From Pelomonas sp039929605 (GTDB taxonomy: Bacteria; Pseudomonadota; Gammaproteobacteria; Burkholderiales; Burkholderiaceae_C): a DNA stretch of 64,000 nt. The stretch covers positions 1 to 64,000 of the forward strand of contig NZ_JBDSQX010000017.1 in assembly GCF_039929605.1 (NCBI RefSeq), given 5' to 3'. Position numbers and translations under genes: made by a program. Positions 1-8,508 of this stretch are shown here, piece by piece; position 1 is the stretch's first letter; each line of letters starts with the position of its first letter. The notes beneath the pieces were generated by a model, which worked only from the letters and a program-made list of their open reading frames with translations, was not told the DNA's origin and did no database searches.

Positions 1-1771
1 CGATGACGCTGCGGTCTTTCATCGTTGCGTTTTCGATGGGCACGAGTCGCTCTAGCAGGCCCTCGGTCAGCACGAAGCCGCCGACGTGCTGGGAGAGGTG
101 GCGCGGCAGGCCGTTGAGCTGGCGGCCGAGCGTGATGAGCTGCTGCAGGCGCGGGTCGTCATCAGGCAGGCCGAGCTGTTGAAGCAGTTCGACGCGGTGC
201 TCTTCGGGCAGCACTTGGGTGGCCCAGCCGCTGTGGTCACTGCTCATCACGTCGAGCTGTTCTTCGCTGAAACCCAGCGCCTTGCCGACGTCGCGGATGG
301 CGCTCTTGGGGCGGTAGCAGATGACCACGGCCGTCAGCGCGGCGCGGTCGCGTCCGTACTTCTTGTAGAGGTATTGGATGACCTCTTCGCGGCGCTCGTG
401 TTCGAAATCGATGTCGATGTCCGGCGGCTCGTTGCGCTCGCGGCTGATGAAGCGTTCGAACAGCAGCGTGCTGCGGTCCGGATCGACCGACGTGACGTGC
501 AGGCAGTAGCAGACGACGCTGTTGGCTGCCGAGCCGCGGCCCTGGCAGAGGATCTCGATGCTGCGTGCGAACTGCACGACATCGGCGACGGTCAGGAAGT
601 AATGCTCGTAGCCCATGTCCTCGATCAGTTCGAGTTCGTGCGCAATGCGGGTTTGCCATTTGTCTGGCACGCCATCGGGCCAGCGCTTGGCCGCGCCCGC
701 ATAGGTCAGGTCGCGCAGATGCTGGCGCGGGGTGCGACCCGATGGCACAACCTCGCTCGGGTACTGGTAGCGAATCTCGTTGAGGCTGAACGTGCACCGC
801 GCTGCCACCTGCAGCGTCTCGGCCATCAACTCTGGCGGGCAGATCTGCGAGATGCGCTGCCGGCTGCGCAGATGCCGCTCGGCATTGGGCTGCAGATCGA
901 AGCCGCACGCGGCCACCGTGCGGCCCAGGCGCGTGGCCGTCATCACATCCTGCAGCGCCTTGCGGGAGCGCACATGAAAGTGCACGTCACCTGCGGCGAC
1001 CAGGGGCAGGGCGGTGTCTTCCGACAGCTGCTGCAGGCGCTGCAGCCACAGCGCGTCACTGGCCTCGCGCAGCAACTCGACAGCGAGCCACGCGCGGCCG
1101 GCAAAGTGGCGCAGCGCCCAGTGGGCGGGCGCGGCCAGCTCGGCGTCGGCCGCCTCGCGCGGCAGCACGAGCAGGGCCAGGCAGTCGGCCAGCTTCTCGG
1201 GTGCGATCTGGCGCCAGTGCAGCGTGTACTCGCCCTTGACCGGGCTGGCGCGGCGCAGCTGCGTGATGAACTGGCTGAGGTTGCCGTAGCCGTTGAGGTT
1301 CTGTGCGAGCAGCACGAGCTTGAAGCGCGGCGTGCCGGCGTCGTCGCGGACGAGGAACTCGCTGCCGATCAGCAGCTTCAGCAGCTGCGGCTGCGGGATG
1401 GTGACGTCGTCGTCCGGCAGGCCGGCTTGGCGCGCAGCTTCCTTCAGCCCGTGATGGGCCGCCTCGCGCATTTCGCGCAGCTGTTTGTGGGCCCGCACGA
1501 CGCCGGCCAGCGAGCATTCGTCGGTGATGGCCAGCGCTTCATAGCCCAGCTGGGCAGCACGCTCCACCAGCTCGGCCGGCTCGGACGCGCCGCGCAGGAA
1601 GCTGAACGCAGACAGGCAGTGCAGCTCGGCATAGCTCGGCACGTTGGCGCGCGAGCCGGGCTGGCTGCGCTGCCACCCGTCGGCGACGCGGCGCAGCTCG
1701 GCTTCCGAAGCGATCCCCTGCTCGCGCAGCATCGCCAGCCGCTCGTCGCGGTCCGACATGGGCGGGCTCAT
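1..1771 (-). CDS. dnaE2: Error-prone DNA polymerase DnaE2 (ImuC), N-terminal part
   Basis: Alpha subunit-like polymerase of the SOS mutasome, which extends across damaged template. Reading the minus strand from ATG at 1771 gives an open frame of about 590 residues to the window edge, so the C-terminal half is missing only because the window ends. A PHP-domain opening (AELHCLSAFSFLRGAS, about residues 48-63) and the C-family polymerase active-site signature PDIDIDFEHERREEV (about residues 445-460) are both visible. The start ATG overlaps the imuB stop as ATGA, which fixes the start and implies translational coupling. It is the third gene of imuA-imuB-dnaE2 and is expected to be LexA-controlled through the box upstream of imuA. 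PHP plus PDxDxDF plus the imuAB neighbours distinguish it from the replicative DnaE. Confidence 0.95.
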   Translation of the reverse strand, partial: MSPPMSDRDERLAMLREQGIASEAELRRVADGWQRSQPGSRANVPSYAELHCLSAFSFLRGASEPAELVERAAQLGYEALAITDECSLAGVVRAHKQLREMREAAHHGLKEAARQAGLPDDDVTIPQPQLLKLLIGSEFLVRDDAGTPRFKLVLLAQNLNGYGNLSQFITQLRRASPVKGEYTLHWRQIAPEKLADCLALLVLPREAADAELAAPAHWALRHFAGRAWLAVELLREASDALWLQRLQQLSEDTALPLVAAGDVHFHVRSRKALQDVMTATRLGRTVAACGFDLQPNAERHLRSRQRISQICPPELMAETLQVAARCTFSLNEIRYQYPSEVVPSGRTPRQHLRDLTYAGAAKRWPDGVPDKWQTRIAHELELIEDMGYEHYFLTVADVVQFARSIEILCQGRGSAANSVVCYCLHVTSVDPDRSTLLFERFISRERNEPPDIDIDFEHERREEVIQYLYKKYGRDRAALTAVVICYRPKSAIRDVGKALGFSEEQLDVMSSDHSGWATQVLPEEHRVELLQQLGLPDDDPRLQQLITLGRQLNGLPRHLSQHVGGFVLTEGLLERLVPIENATMKDRSVI

Positions 1772-3063
1772 GCAAACACCCCGTGCAAGAACCATTCGGA
1801 CGCCGAACCGGTGGCGTCGGGAAACCGCTCGTGATAGACCCACAGCAGCCCGCGTGCGGCGCTGCGGTAGACGAAGTAGTCGCGCGTCTGCAATCTGCCG
1901 CGGCCTTCCCACCAACCGGCCTCGATGCGGTGCGGGCCGCTGATGCGCGCCAGCGGCCCGGCGTACAGCGGCTGCTCCTGCGCATCGCAGCGCAGCGGCT
2001 GCGGTGGTTCGACGAGCCAGGTCGGCTGCGGCCCCGGCGGCGCGCGCACGGCCAGGGCGGGCGGCGCGGGCCAGGCCTGCCAGCGCTGCATCTCGGCCAG
2101 GCGGTGGTCCTCGTGCAGGCGGCCTTCACGCACTTGGGCCGACCCCAGGCGCACCGACAGCCGCTCCAGCAGCGCATTTGTCGTGGTGCGCTCCTGCGGG
2201 TCGGTCGGCCCGGGCAGCAGGCCGGCGCTGGTCTCCTCCAGCGGCAGCACGCTGTCGGCGCTGAGGCTGATTTCGCCGGCCGGCGCCGCCAGCGTCGTGC
2301 GGCCCAGGTGCTCGGCCAGCAGGCGCGTGAGGCGGCGCAGGTCGCGCGTCGTGTCGGCGGTGGCCACGGTCAGCTCGCCACCGTCGGCCACGTCGCGGGC
2401 GCGCATCGCGTCGTGCTGCCAGCCCAGACGCAGCGCGCGCACGCCGGCATGGCGCGCGGCCAGGAAGGCGCAGAGCTGGCGCAGCAGGGTCTCGGCAAAG
2501 TGCAGCAGCACGGGCGCGTGTTCGACGCGGTACGGCAGCTCCAGCCGCGCACTGAAGCGCTCCGGCAGGGTCAGCCAGCCGTGCACTTCGGGCAGGTCGC
2601 CATAGGCCCGGTCCAGCGCCGTCAGCAGCGCCGGGCCGAAGCGCTTGGCCAGCGCGGGGCGCGGCAGCCGGCGCAACTCGCCCAGGCGCTGGCAGCCCAG
2701 GCGGGCCAGCATGGCGTGGTGGGCCTGGGCGGCGCTGAGGGCCGCGAGGGGCAGCGCGTCGAGCCGTTCGCCCAGCCTGCCTTGCTGCGGCGGGGAGTGG
2801 CAGCGCGCCAGCGCCAGCGCCGCCAGTGCGGTCGGCGCCCAGGCCATGGCGCCCAGGGCCAGGCCGACCAGCTCGGCGTCAGCCTGCAGCTTGCCGCGCA
2901 ACGCCCGCGCGCCGCCGAACAGCCGCAGGCTGGCCGACACCTCGGCGACGACCGCCTCCTCCAGCCGCGCCACGCGCGGCGTGAAGCTCAGCGCCAGCCA
3001 AGCCAGGGCGTCGGCATCGTCGGCGGGCGCATCAAGCCTGCAGCACAGCGCGAGCCAGCGCAT
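1768..3063 (-). CDS. imuB: ImuB, Y-family polymerase-like mutasome adaptor
   Basis: Predicted 431-residue ImuB, a Y-family polymerase homologue that in characterised systems links ImuA and DnaE2 to the beta clamp rather than synthesising DNA. The N-terminus (MRWLALCCRLDAP) is short and diverges from active Y-family polymerases, in keeping with the inactive nature of the family. Helix-hairpin-helix-type sequence occurs around residues 115-150 (QRLGELRRLPRPALAKRFG), and a little-finger-like region and proline-rich tail follow. Its start lies 32 bp inside the end of imuA and its stop overlaps the dnaE2 start, so all three genes are probably co-translated. I did not identify a definite beta-clamp motif by eye. 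Family assignment is firm from context and sequence. Confidence 0.93.
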   Translation of the reverse strand: MRWLALCCRLDAPADDADALAWLALSFTPRVARLEEAVVAEVSASLRLFGGARALRGKLQADAELVGLALGAMAWAPTALAALALARCHSPPQQGRLGERLDALPLAALSAAQAHHAMLARLGCQRLGELRRLPRPALAKRFGPALLTALDRAYGDLPEVHGWLTLPERFSARLELPYRVEHAPVLLHFAETLLRQLCAFLAARHAGVRALRLGWQHDAMRARDVADGGELTVATADTTRDLRRLTRLLAEHLGRTTLAAPAGEISLSADSVLPLEETSAGLLPGPTDPQERTTTNALLERLSVRLGSAQVREGRLHEDHRLAEMQRWQAWPAPPALAVRAPPGPQPTWLVEPPQPLRCDAQEQPLYAGPLARISGPHRIEAGWWEGRGRLQTRDYFVYRSAARGLLWVYHERFPDATGSASEWFLHGVFA

Positions 3064-3919
3064 GGGAGCGTTCCTTCGGAGGACTGACCGGCGCGGGGGC
3101 GGGCGCAGGCGTAGGCATCGGTGCCGGAACAGGCGAGGGCAGGGGCTTGCGCTTGGCCGCCGTCAGCAGCGGCTCGACCGCGCCCGGCACGGTAGGCAGT
3201 TCCAGCCAGCCCTCGTGCGCCGGCCCGCGGCGCTTGAGCACATGCACCTGCAGGCGCCAGTCCTCGCCGGGCTGCACAACGAGGCGCAGCGGTGCCGCCG
3301 AGGACTGCTGTCTCACGTGCTCCGGCCGCACCAGGAAGGCCGGCGCATCCGAACTCAGCGCATTGACCTGCAGCCGCCGGATCTGCTCCGGCCGCGCCTC
3401 GGGCAGCCAAGCCAGCACGGCCACGCGCGACTTGATGGCCTGCTCGGCCGCCCACAGCGCTTGGGCGGGTGTGGCGGCCGACACCCAGACCAGCGCCGAA
3501 TGCGGCAGGCCCAGTGCTTGCAGGCCCGGCAGATGGGGCGTGTGCGGCGGGTTGATGAGCAGCAATGAGCGCAACGCCGGTGCCGCCGTCCGCGCGCGCC
3601 GGCCCGAGGAGGCGGGCAGTGCTTGCCCCGCCCACCAGCCGCGCAGGCCCGGCGCCAGCAGCCGCCACTCCAGCACACCGAACTGCGGCGTCAGCAGCTC
3701 GGTGACGGCCCGCAGCGGCCAGCCTCCGCCGGGCAGTTCGGCGTCCAGCGCCGCGAAGCCGCTGGCCAGCGTCGGGTCGGCAGTCGCGCTCAGGCTGCTG
3801 CCGCGCCACAGCCGGCCTTGCAACTGGGAGTCAAACGATGGCCGACCCGGTGAGCCGTGCAAGGGCGCAGACCCGAGGGCAGGCGGGCTGGCTGTAGAGG
3901 TGATGGAGGCGGACAACAT
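3032..3919 (-). CDS. imuA: ImuA, SOS translesion-synthesis accessory protein (SulA/RecA-like)
   Basis: First gene of the mutasome operon, about 295 residues from the ATG at 3919. The conserved core FAALDAELPGGGWPLRAVTELL begins near residue 50 and is typical of ImuA, a RecA-related protein that works with ImuB and DnaE2. The open frame extends upstream to a GTG at 3976, but that codon lies only 2 bp from the LexA box and would leave no room for a promoter and leader. The ATG at 3919, about 60 bp from the box, is therefore the better start, although its ribosome-binding site is weak. The C-terminus is rich in Pro and Ala and overlaps imuB by 32 bp. Confidence 0.9.
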   Translation of the reverse strand: MLSASITSTASPPALGSAPLHGSPGRPSFDSQLQGRLWRGSSLSATADPTLASGFAALDAELPGGGWPLRAVTELLTPQFGVLEWRLLAPGLRGWWAGQALPASSGRRARTAAPALRSLLLINPPHTPHLPGLQALGLPHSALVWVSAATPAQALWAAEQAIKSRVAVLAWLPEARPEQIRRLQVNALSSDAPAFLVRPEHVRQQSSAAPLRLVVQPGEDWRLQVHVLKRRGPAHEGWLELPTVPGAVEPLLTAAKRKPLPSPVPAPMPTPAPAPAPVSPPKERSHALARAVLQA

Positions 3920-3978
3920 GGCCAGACAGACAAGGCGGAAGGCGGGGGAAGAAACCTGGAGCTTGAATGTGACCACAA

Positions 3979-3998
3979 TACTGTATGTATATCCAGTA
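3979..3998 (-). promoter_or_regulatory. LexA (SOS) box upstream of imuA
   Basis: The 20-mer TACTGTATGTATATCCAGTA matches the LexA consensus taCTGT-N8-ACAGta, with one change in the right half (CCAG for ACAG on this strand; CTGG...ACAG on the other). The surroundings are locally A+T-rich. It sits directly upstream of imuA, the expected position for DNA-damage induction of imuA-imuB-dnaE2. Confidence 0.88.
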
Positions 3999-4059
3999 TT
4001 TTTGACCTATCGCCCCAGCCCGTCCGCTAGCATTTCATGCAATTTCCGAAAGAGCCGCC

Positions 4060-4437
4060 ATGCAACTCGCCCCGTTGATCTGCGTCCACGATGTGCCTGC
4101 CAGCAGCCTCTGGTACCAGCGCCTGCTGGGCACCCACAGCGGCCATGGCGGCGACGAATACGAGCGACTGAACGACGCCGACGGGCGCCTTCTGCTGCAG
4201 TTGCACCGCTGGGAGGTCGAGCACCACCATGGCCCGCTCGGTGACCCCGGCTTGCCTCATGGCAACGGCGTACTGCTGTGGTTCGAGCTGGCGGATTTCG
4301 ACGCTGCCGTCGAACGCGCGCTGTCCCTGGGCGTCGAGGTCGTCAGGCCCAGCCAGCTGAGCGAGAACGGCAACTGGGAGTTCTGGCTGCGTGACCCGGA
4401 TGGGTATCAGGTGGTGCTGACCAGCCCGCTGCCTTGA
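4060..4437 (+). CDS. VOC-family (glyoxalase/bleomycin-resistance fold) protein
   Basis: 125-residue single-domain protein with the vicinal-oxygen-chelate pattern: an N-terminal beta strand (LAPLICVHDVPASSLWYQRLL), a middle HHHGPLG segment, and the usual C-terminal DPDGYQVVL strand. Such proteins act as metal-dependent lyases, dioxygenases or drug-binding proteins; the substrate cannot be read from the sequence. The start has a purine-rich AAGAG upstream at a suitable distance. It reads towards srkA, with 16 bp between the two stops, and leaves the imuA promoter region divergently. Function beyond the fold is unknown. Confidence 0.85.
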   Translation: MQLAPLICVHDVPASSLWYQRLLGTHSGHGGDEYERLNDADGRLLLQLHRWEVEHHHGPLGDPGLPHGNGVLLWFELADFDAAVERALSLGVEVVRPSQLSENGNWEFWLRDPDGYQVVLTSPLP

Positions 4438-4453
4438 TGTCGATCAGCGGCGT

Positions 4454-5515
4454 TCAGGCAAACCCGTCGCCGTCGAAGTTGACAACATCCTCGTCCCGCA
4501 CCACCGTCGGCGGCGCGTCCTTGGGCCGCATCGCCTCCAGTTGCTCGCGCAGCAGGGCGGCCTGGTCCATCCAGTAGTTGGGCGTGCCGAACCACGGGAA
4601 GGCGGCCGGAAACGCCGGGTCGCCCCAGCGGCGGGCCAGCCAGGCGCTGTGGTGAATCATGCGCATCGTGCGCAGCGGCTCGATGAGGCGCAGCTCGCGG
4701 TCGTCGAACTCGGCGATCTGCTCGTAGCCATCGAGCACGGCGTTGAGCTGGCGGCGGGTGGCGTCGGTCTCGCCGCCGGTCAGTAGCATCCAGAGGTCCT
4801 GCACGGCCGGGCCCATGACGGCGTCGTCGAGGTCGACGAAGTGCGGGCCTCGGTCGGGCGTCCACAGGATGTTGCCGGGGTGGCAATCGCCGTGCAGGCG
4901 CGTCAGCTGCAGGCCGGGCAGGCTGTCGAAGGCGGCCTGGATGCTGTCGATGCAGCGGCGCGCGGCGTCGTCCCAGGCTGAGGCGGTCTCGGGCGGGATG
5001 GCATCGTTGGCGATGAGCCAGTCGCGCGCGGCCTGGGCCGGTGCGGCGCTGGCCCAGGTCAGGCGCTCTGCAAAGGGCCGGCTGCGGCCAACGCCGTGCA
5101 GCCGGGCCAGCAGCCGGCCGATCCAGCGCAGCACCTCGGGGTCTTCCAGCTCTGGCCCCCGCCCGCCCTGGCGTGGCGTGACGGCGAGGCGCTGGCCCTG
5201 GTAGTGGAAGAGCGTGGAGCCGCCCTCCAGCGTCCACGGCGCGGCGACGGGCACCTCGGCGGCGGCGAGCTCGGTGGCGAAGGCGTGTTCTTCGAGGATC
5301 TGCACATCGCTCCAGCGCGCCGGGCGGTAGAACTTGGCGACGGCCGCCGAACTGCCGAATTGAGCGTCCTCCACATGCAGCATCAGCACGCGGTTCTCGA
5401 AGGAATTCAGCTGCAGCATGCGGCCATCGGCGCGCAGGCCGGCGGCTTCCAGGGCGTCGAGCATGAACTCCGGCGTCAGGTCGCCGAAGCTGAGATCAGG
5501 AGTCGCGTGATGCAT
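4454..5515 (-). CDS. srkA: Stress-response serine/threonine kinase SrkA (YihE/RdoA family)
   Basis: Cytoplasmic kinase of the aminoglycoside-phosphotransferase fold; the E. coli homologue protects cells under envelope and oxidative stress. From ATG 5515 (353 aa) the family signatures are present: LNSFENRV (36-43), nucleotide-binding Lys in VAKFYRPARW (K61), EEHAF (75-79), catalytic loop LHGDCHPGNILW (HGD 208-210, N215), and metal-binding FVDLDD (D228). The open frame extends to 5542, but the nine extra residues would overlap the preceding gene's stop, and the family normally begins close to the chosen Met. It follows the DUF2726 gene by about 24 bp, so the two are probably co-transcribed. Confidence 0.93.
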   Translation of the reverse strand: MHHATPDLSFGDLTPEFMLDALEAAGLRADGRMLQLNSFENRVLMLHVEDAQFGSSAAVAKFYRPARWSDVQILEEHAFATELAAAEVPVAAPWTLEGGSTLFHYQGQRLAVTPRQGGRGPELEDPEVLRWIGRLLARLHGVGRSRPFAERLTWASAAPAQAARDWLIANDAIPPETASAWDDAARRCIDSIQAAFDSLPGLQLTRLHGDCHPGNILWTPDRGPHFVDLDDAVMGPAVQDLWMLLTGGETDATRRQLNAVLDGYEQIAEFDDRELRLIEPLRTMRMIHHSAWLARRWGDPAFPAAFPWFGTPNYWMDQAALLREQLEAMRPKDAPPTVVRDEDVVNFDGDGFA

Positions 5516-5538
5516 CCGGCGAGTGTCGCCGGTCAGCC

Positions 5539-6399
5539 TCAACCCCGACGGGGACGCTGGGTCGCGTAGCGCGGCGCGTCAACGACGACGCCGACGATGT
5601 CGTCCATCATGGCCTCGTCGTCGGCATCGTCCAGCACGGGCAGGCTGCGTGGGTTGTAGCGCCCCGTGTCGAGGCTGCGCTGCGGCGCGACTCGGCGCTC
5701 AACTGGGTGGCCGTGATGCTGCGTGGGCATGCGTGGCTGGCGTTCGCCATGGGGCTCGCGCTCGCCGCCACCGAAGACGCCCGCGTCCTGCCAGAGCGGC
5801 AGTGGCTGCGAGAACTGGCCCCAGTCGCTGCCGAATTCATCTTCGCCAATGCTGCTGCGGCGACGCGGCAGGCTGGACGTGGCCGCAGGCGCCGGCAGCG
5901 GGCCGCGTGGGTTGCTGCCTTGCGGCACGAGCAGCTGCAACTCGGCGATGCTGGGCAACTGGTCCATCGCGCAGCGCAGGTAGCGCACACGGCAGGCCGA
6001 CAGCACGGCATGCTTGATCTGCAGGCTGCGCGGCGTGACGCCCCGTTCGCCCTCCAGGTCGATGGCGGCCAGCACGCGGCCGTTGGGGCTGCAGACGGCA
6101 AAGGTCACATGCGAGGCGCCCAGCAGGTCGAACCAGTAACGCACTTCCTTGGCCTCGGTCGGCTGGCAAAAGCGCACCAGCGGCAGCTTGGACAGCACGA
6201 TGTGGTGGGGCAGCGCCTCGCGCAGCAGACGGAAGACACGCCGCTCGTCGCTCGTGAAAACCGGCCGTGCCGTGAGTGACCACTCCGCCGGCAGGCCTCT
6301 ATTGGCGTAGGCGGGGCGGCGCAGGGCCCAAACCAGGCTGATGGCCAGGCCCAGTACGCAAACAGCCAGCGCGGCGATCCAATAGATGGCGTACGGCAT
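5539..6399 (-). CDS. Membrane-anchored DUF2726 protein
   Basis: 286 residues. One N-terminal transmembrane helix (about 5-26, IYWIAALAVCVLGLAISLVWA) is followed by a cytoplasmic DUF2726 domain (about 48-165) that opens with FTSDERRVFRLLREALP and includes FAVCSPNGRVLAAIDLEGE. DUF2726 is distantly related to restriction-endonuclease-like and topoisomerase-associated domains, but no activity is established. The C-terminal 100 residues are Arg/Pro/Ser-rich and probably disordered. It precedes srkA on the same strand with a short gap, a pairing that may reflect shared stress regulation (inference). Role unknown. Confidence 0.8.
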   Translation of the reverse strand: MPYAIYWIAALAVCVLGLAISLVWALRRPAYANRGLPAEWSLTARPVFTSDERRVFRLLREALPHHIVLSKLPLVRFCQPTEAKEVRYWFDLLGASHVTFAVCSPNGRVLAAIDLEGERGVTPRSLQIKHAVLSACRVRYLRCAMDQLPSIAELQLLVPQGSNPRGPLPAPAATSSLPRRRSSIGEDEFGSDWGQFSQPLPLWQDAGVFGGGEREPHGERQPRMPTQHHGHPVERRVAPQRSLDTGRYNPRSLPVLDDADDEAMMDDIVGVVVDAPRYATQRPRRG

Positions 6400-6545
6400 G
6401 TGCCTCGAAGAAGTTCGGCGTCGTCGCCGACGGACTTGCGGCGCATTAGGAGTTCAATGTAGCGCAATCAAGTGACAGGAAATTACTCGCTATTCCCGAT
6501 GCCCCCAGTCTGAGGGGGGGCGTGAACCGGGGGGCTTTTAGTGGT

Positions 6546-7346
6546 TTATTCCTTGGCCGCGCGCCCGGAACTGTCGAAGTGCGCCTTGACCTCGGCAACG
6601 CTGTCGACGAAGTCGTTCAGCACCTGGGCCTGGCGCTTGAACTGGAAGTCCAGCTCGCCGAGATGCCGCTCCAGGGCCTGTTCGACCTGTGAGCCGAACG
6701 AGTCCGGCGGCAGCCGTAGGTAGGCCGCAGACTCGCCGCCGTCACGCTCGACGATGGCGCCAGCGGCGGTCGCGATGCGCAGCATCGGGCGGTTCTCGCT
6801 CAACGCGTGGATGAAGAGGGTGTCGATGCCCCGGTTGCGCGCGTGCAGCGCGGCGGTCTCGAACAGCCGCCGGCCCAGGCCCCGGCCGCGCGACTCAGGC
6901 AGCACCGAGACGCCGAACTCGGCCATGGTGCGGGTCGGGTCGCCCGGCACGGGCTGTCCATAGGCCAGGTGGGCTAGCGCCACCAGTTGCAGGCGGCGGT
7001 TGAAGATGCCCAGCACCTCGTCACGGGTGAAGTCGATGCCCAGCGCATATTTGTGAATCTGCTCGTCAGACGCTGGGTAGCCGAAGCGCAGGTAGCGGTC
7101 GCCGGGCTCCATCGCCAGCAGGTGGTCGATGATGCGGCGGCGGTGGCGGCGGGCCAGCGAGCGGATGGGCACCCAGGTCGACAGCCGCTCCAGCGCCGCC
7201 CGGGCACTGACCAGCGGGCCTGCGGTCGGCGTGGCCGGTGGAGGCGCCGGATGCGGGTCGGGGCCGAAGGCCGACAGCACCTGATCCCAGTCGGTCGCGG
7301 GTGCATCAGACGGGGTGACAGGGGGTGCAGGCGGTTTGCGGGGCAT
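6546..7346 (-). CDS. GNAT-family N-acetyltransferase
   Basis: 266 residues with a disordered Pro-rich N-terminus (1-45), then an acetyltransferase domain (about 55-200). The acetyl-CoA pyrophosphate loop is ESRGRGLGRRLFETAA (Q/R-x-x-G-x-G pattern), preceded by the strand AEFGVSVLPE and followed by NRGIDTLFIHALSENRPML. The C-terminal 60 residues are charged and helical, possibly a coiled coil. Substrate unknown. It stands alone: 146 bp separate its stop from the DUF2726 gene, and its start is divergent from the rplM operon. No clear Shine-Dalgarno sequence precedes the ATG, so the start is less certain than the family. Confidence 0.85.
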   Translation of the reverse strand: MPRKPPAPPVTPSDAPATDWDQVLSAFGPDPHPAPPPATPTAGPLVSARAALERLSTWVPIRSLARRHRRRIIDHLLAMEPGDRYLRFGYPASDEQIHKYALGIDFTRDEVLGIFNRRLQLVALAHLAYGQPVPGDPTRTMAEFGVSVLPESRGRGLGRRLFETAALHARNRGIDTLFIHALSENRPMLRIATAAGAIVERDGGESAAYLRLPPDSFGSQVEQALERHLGELDFQFKRQAQVLNDFVDSVAEVKAHFDSSGRAAKE

Positions 7347-7387
7347 GGTGTGGCTGGTCGACGTGGATAGGTTAACGTGCCTGCTAC

Positions 7388-7416
7388 TTTCAAACGATGA
7401 CTGACGCTGCTACACT
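7388..7416 (+). promoter_or_regulatory. Candidate sigma-70 promoter of the rplM-rpsI operon
   Basis: TTTCAA (7388-7393), a 17-bp spacer and TACACT (7411-7416) form a plausible housekeeping promoter. Transcription would start near 7423 and leave an untranslated leader of about 155 nt before rplM. L13 leader-mediated control is known in other bacteria, but I could not identify a specific conserved fold here. The call rests on spacing and partial consensus only. Confidence 0.4.
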
Positions 7417-7578
7417 CATGGGCTTTTCCGTCAACAGGCTGCGGGAAAGAAGACCGAAGCGCACGCAAGTGCGCCGTGCCGAGAGGCTGTGCATCAGACA
7501 CAAGCACCGAGGCCGGTAAAAATCAGCCATCTATTGCCGGTTCTCTTATGTTGAGGGCCGGCACAGCGAAAGCAACTC

Positions 7579-8007
7579 ATGAAGACCTTCAGCGCCAAGC
7601 CGGCCGAGGTGACGCACGAGTGGTTTGTGATTGACGCCACCGACAAGGTGCTCGGACGTGTTGCCAGCGAAGTGGCACTCCGTTTGCGCGGCAAGCACAA
7701 GGCCATTTACACGCCTCACGTGGACACCGGTGATTTCATCGTCATCGTCAATGCGGAAAAGCTCCGTGTGACCGGCAACAAGGCCACCGACAAGGTGTAC
7801 TACCGTCACAGCGGCTACCCCGGTGGCATCTACGCCACAAAGTTCAAGGACATGCAAGCCAAGCACCCCGGCCGCGCGCTGGAAAAGGCCGTCAAGGGCA
7901 TGCTGCCCAAGGGCCCGCTTGGTTACGCCATGGTCAAGAAGCTGAAGGTCTACGCAGGCCCGACGCACCCGCATACCGCCCAGCAGCCCAAGGCTCTCGA
8001 GATCTAA
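7579..8007 (+). CDS. rplM: 50S ribosomal protein L13
   Basis: 142 residues, the usual bacterial L13 length, beginning MKTFSAKPAEVTHEWFVIDA and containing GRVASEVALRLRGKHK, the YYRHSGYPGGI motif and the C-terminal GPTHPHTAQQPK. It binds 23S rRNA early in large-subunit assembly. It is followed 9 bp later by rpsI, the near-universal partner in bacteria. Codon use is highly biased, as expected for a highly expressed gene. Confidence 0.99.
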   Translation: MKTFSAKPAEVTHEWFVIDATDKVLGRVASEVALRLRGKHKAIYTPHVDTGDFIVIVNAEKLRVTGNKATDKVYYRHSGYPGGIYATKFKDMQAKHPGRALEKAVKGMLPKGPLGYAMVKKLKVYAGPTHPHTAQQPKALEI

Positions 8008-8016
8008 GGAACGGCC

Positions 8017-8409
8017 ATGATCGGAAACTGGAATTACGGTACGGGCCGTCGCAAGTCGTCGGTCGCTCGCGTCTTCATGAAGAAGGGCACGGGCCAGATC
8101 ATCGTCAACGGCAAAGCCATTGACACTTACTTTGGTCGTCAGACCTCGATCATGATCGCCAAGCAGCCTCTGCTGCTGACGAACAATGGCGAGGCCTTCG
8201 ACATCAAGGTGAACGTGCATGGCGGCGGCGAATCGGGTCAAGCCGGCGCCCTGCGCCTGGGTATCACCCGCGCGCTGATCGACTACGACGCGACCCTGAA
8301 GCCCGAGCTGAGCAAAGCCGGCTTCGTCACGCGTGACGCGCGTGAAGTCGAGCGTAAGAAGGTCGGCCTGCACGGCGCTCGCCGCAGGAAGCAGTTCAGC
8401 AAGCGTTAA
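8017..8409 (+). CDS. rpsI: 30S ribosomal protein S9
   Basis: 130 residues. Contains YGTGRRKSSVARVF near the start, GGGESGQAGALRLGITRAL in the middle and the basic tail ending RRRKQFSKR; the terminal Lys-Arg reaches the P-site tRNA in known ribosomes. It sits directly behind rplM, with AAGGAA before its ATG, and ends 17 bp before a strong intrinsic terminator. The pair therefore forms a two-gene operon. Confidence 0.99.
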   Translation: MIGNWNYGTGRRKSSVARVFMKKGTGQIIVNGKAIDTYFGRQTSIMIAKQPLLLTNNGEAFDIKVNVHGGGESGQAGALRLGITRALIDYDATLKPELSKAGFVTRDAREVERKKVGLHGARRRKQFSKR

Positions 8410-8426
8410 TTTCTGCGCTTGGACAC

Positions 8427-8457
8427 AAAAGGCCGCTCTCAGCGGCCTTTTGTTTTT
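8427..8457 (+). terminator. Intrinsic terminator of rplM-rpsI
   Basis: Perfect hairpin AAAAGGCCGCT / AGCGGCCTTTT with a CTC loop, followed by TGTTTTT. It lies 17 bp after the rpsI stop and before erpA. Confidence 0.93.
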
Positions 8458-8508
8458 GCGCGGACAATCCCCATATTCGTCTCTGGACAGATTCACAGGA
8501 GCCTCGCC

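Noticed and set aside
86..1834. 582-residue plus-strand open frame opposite dnaE2
   Set aside because: Antisense shadow produced by high-GC codon bias; the minus strand encodes an unmistakable PHP-domain polymerase.
6502..6540. G/C-rich hairpin with TTTTA between the DUF2726 and GNAT genes
   Set aside because: The T-run is on the plus strand, where no gene precedes it; on the transcribed minus strand there is no T-tract, so it is not a convincing terminator.
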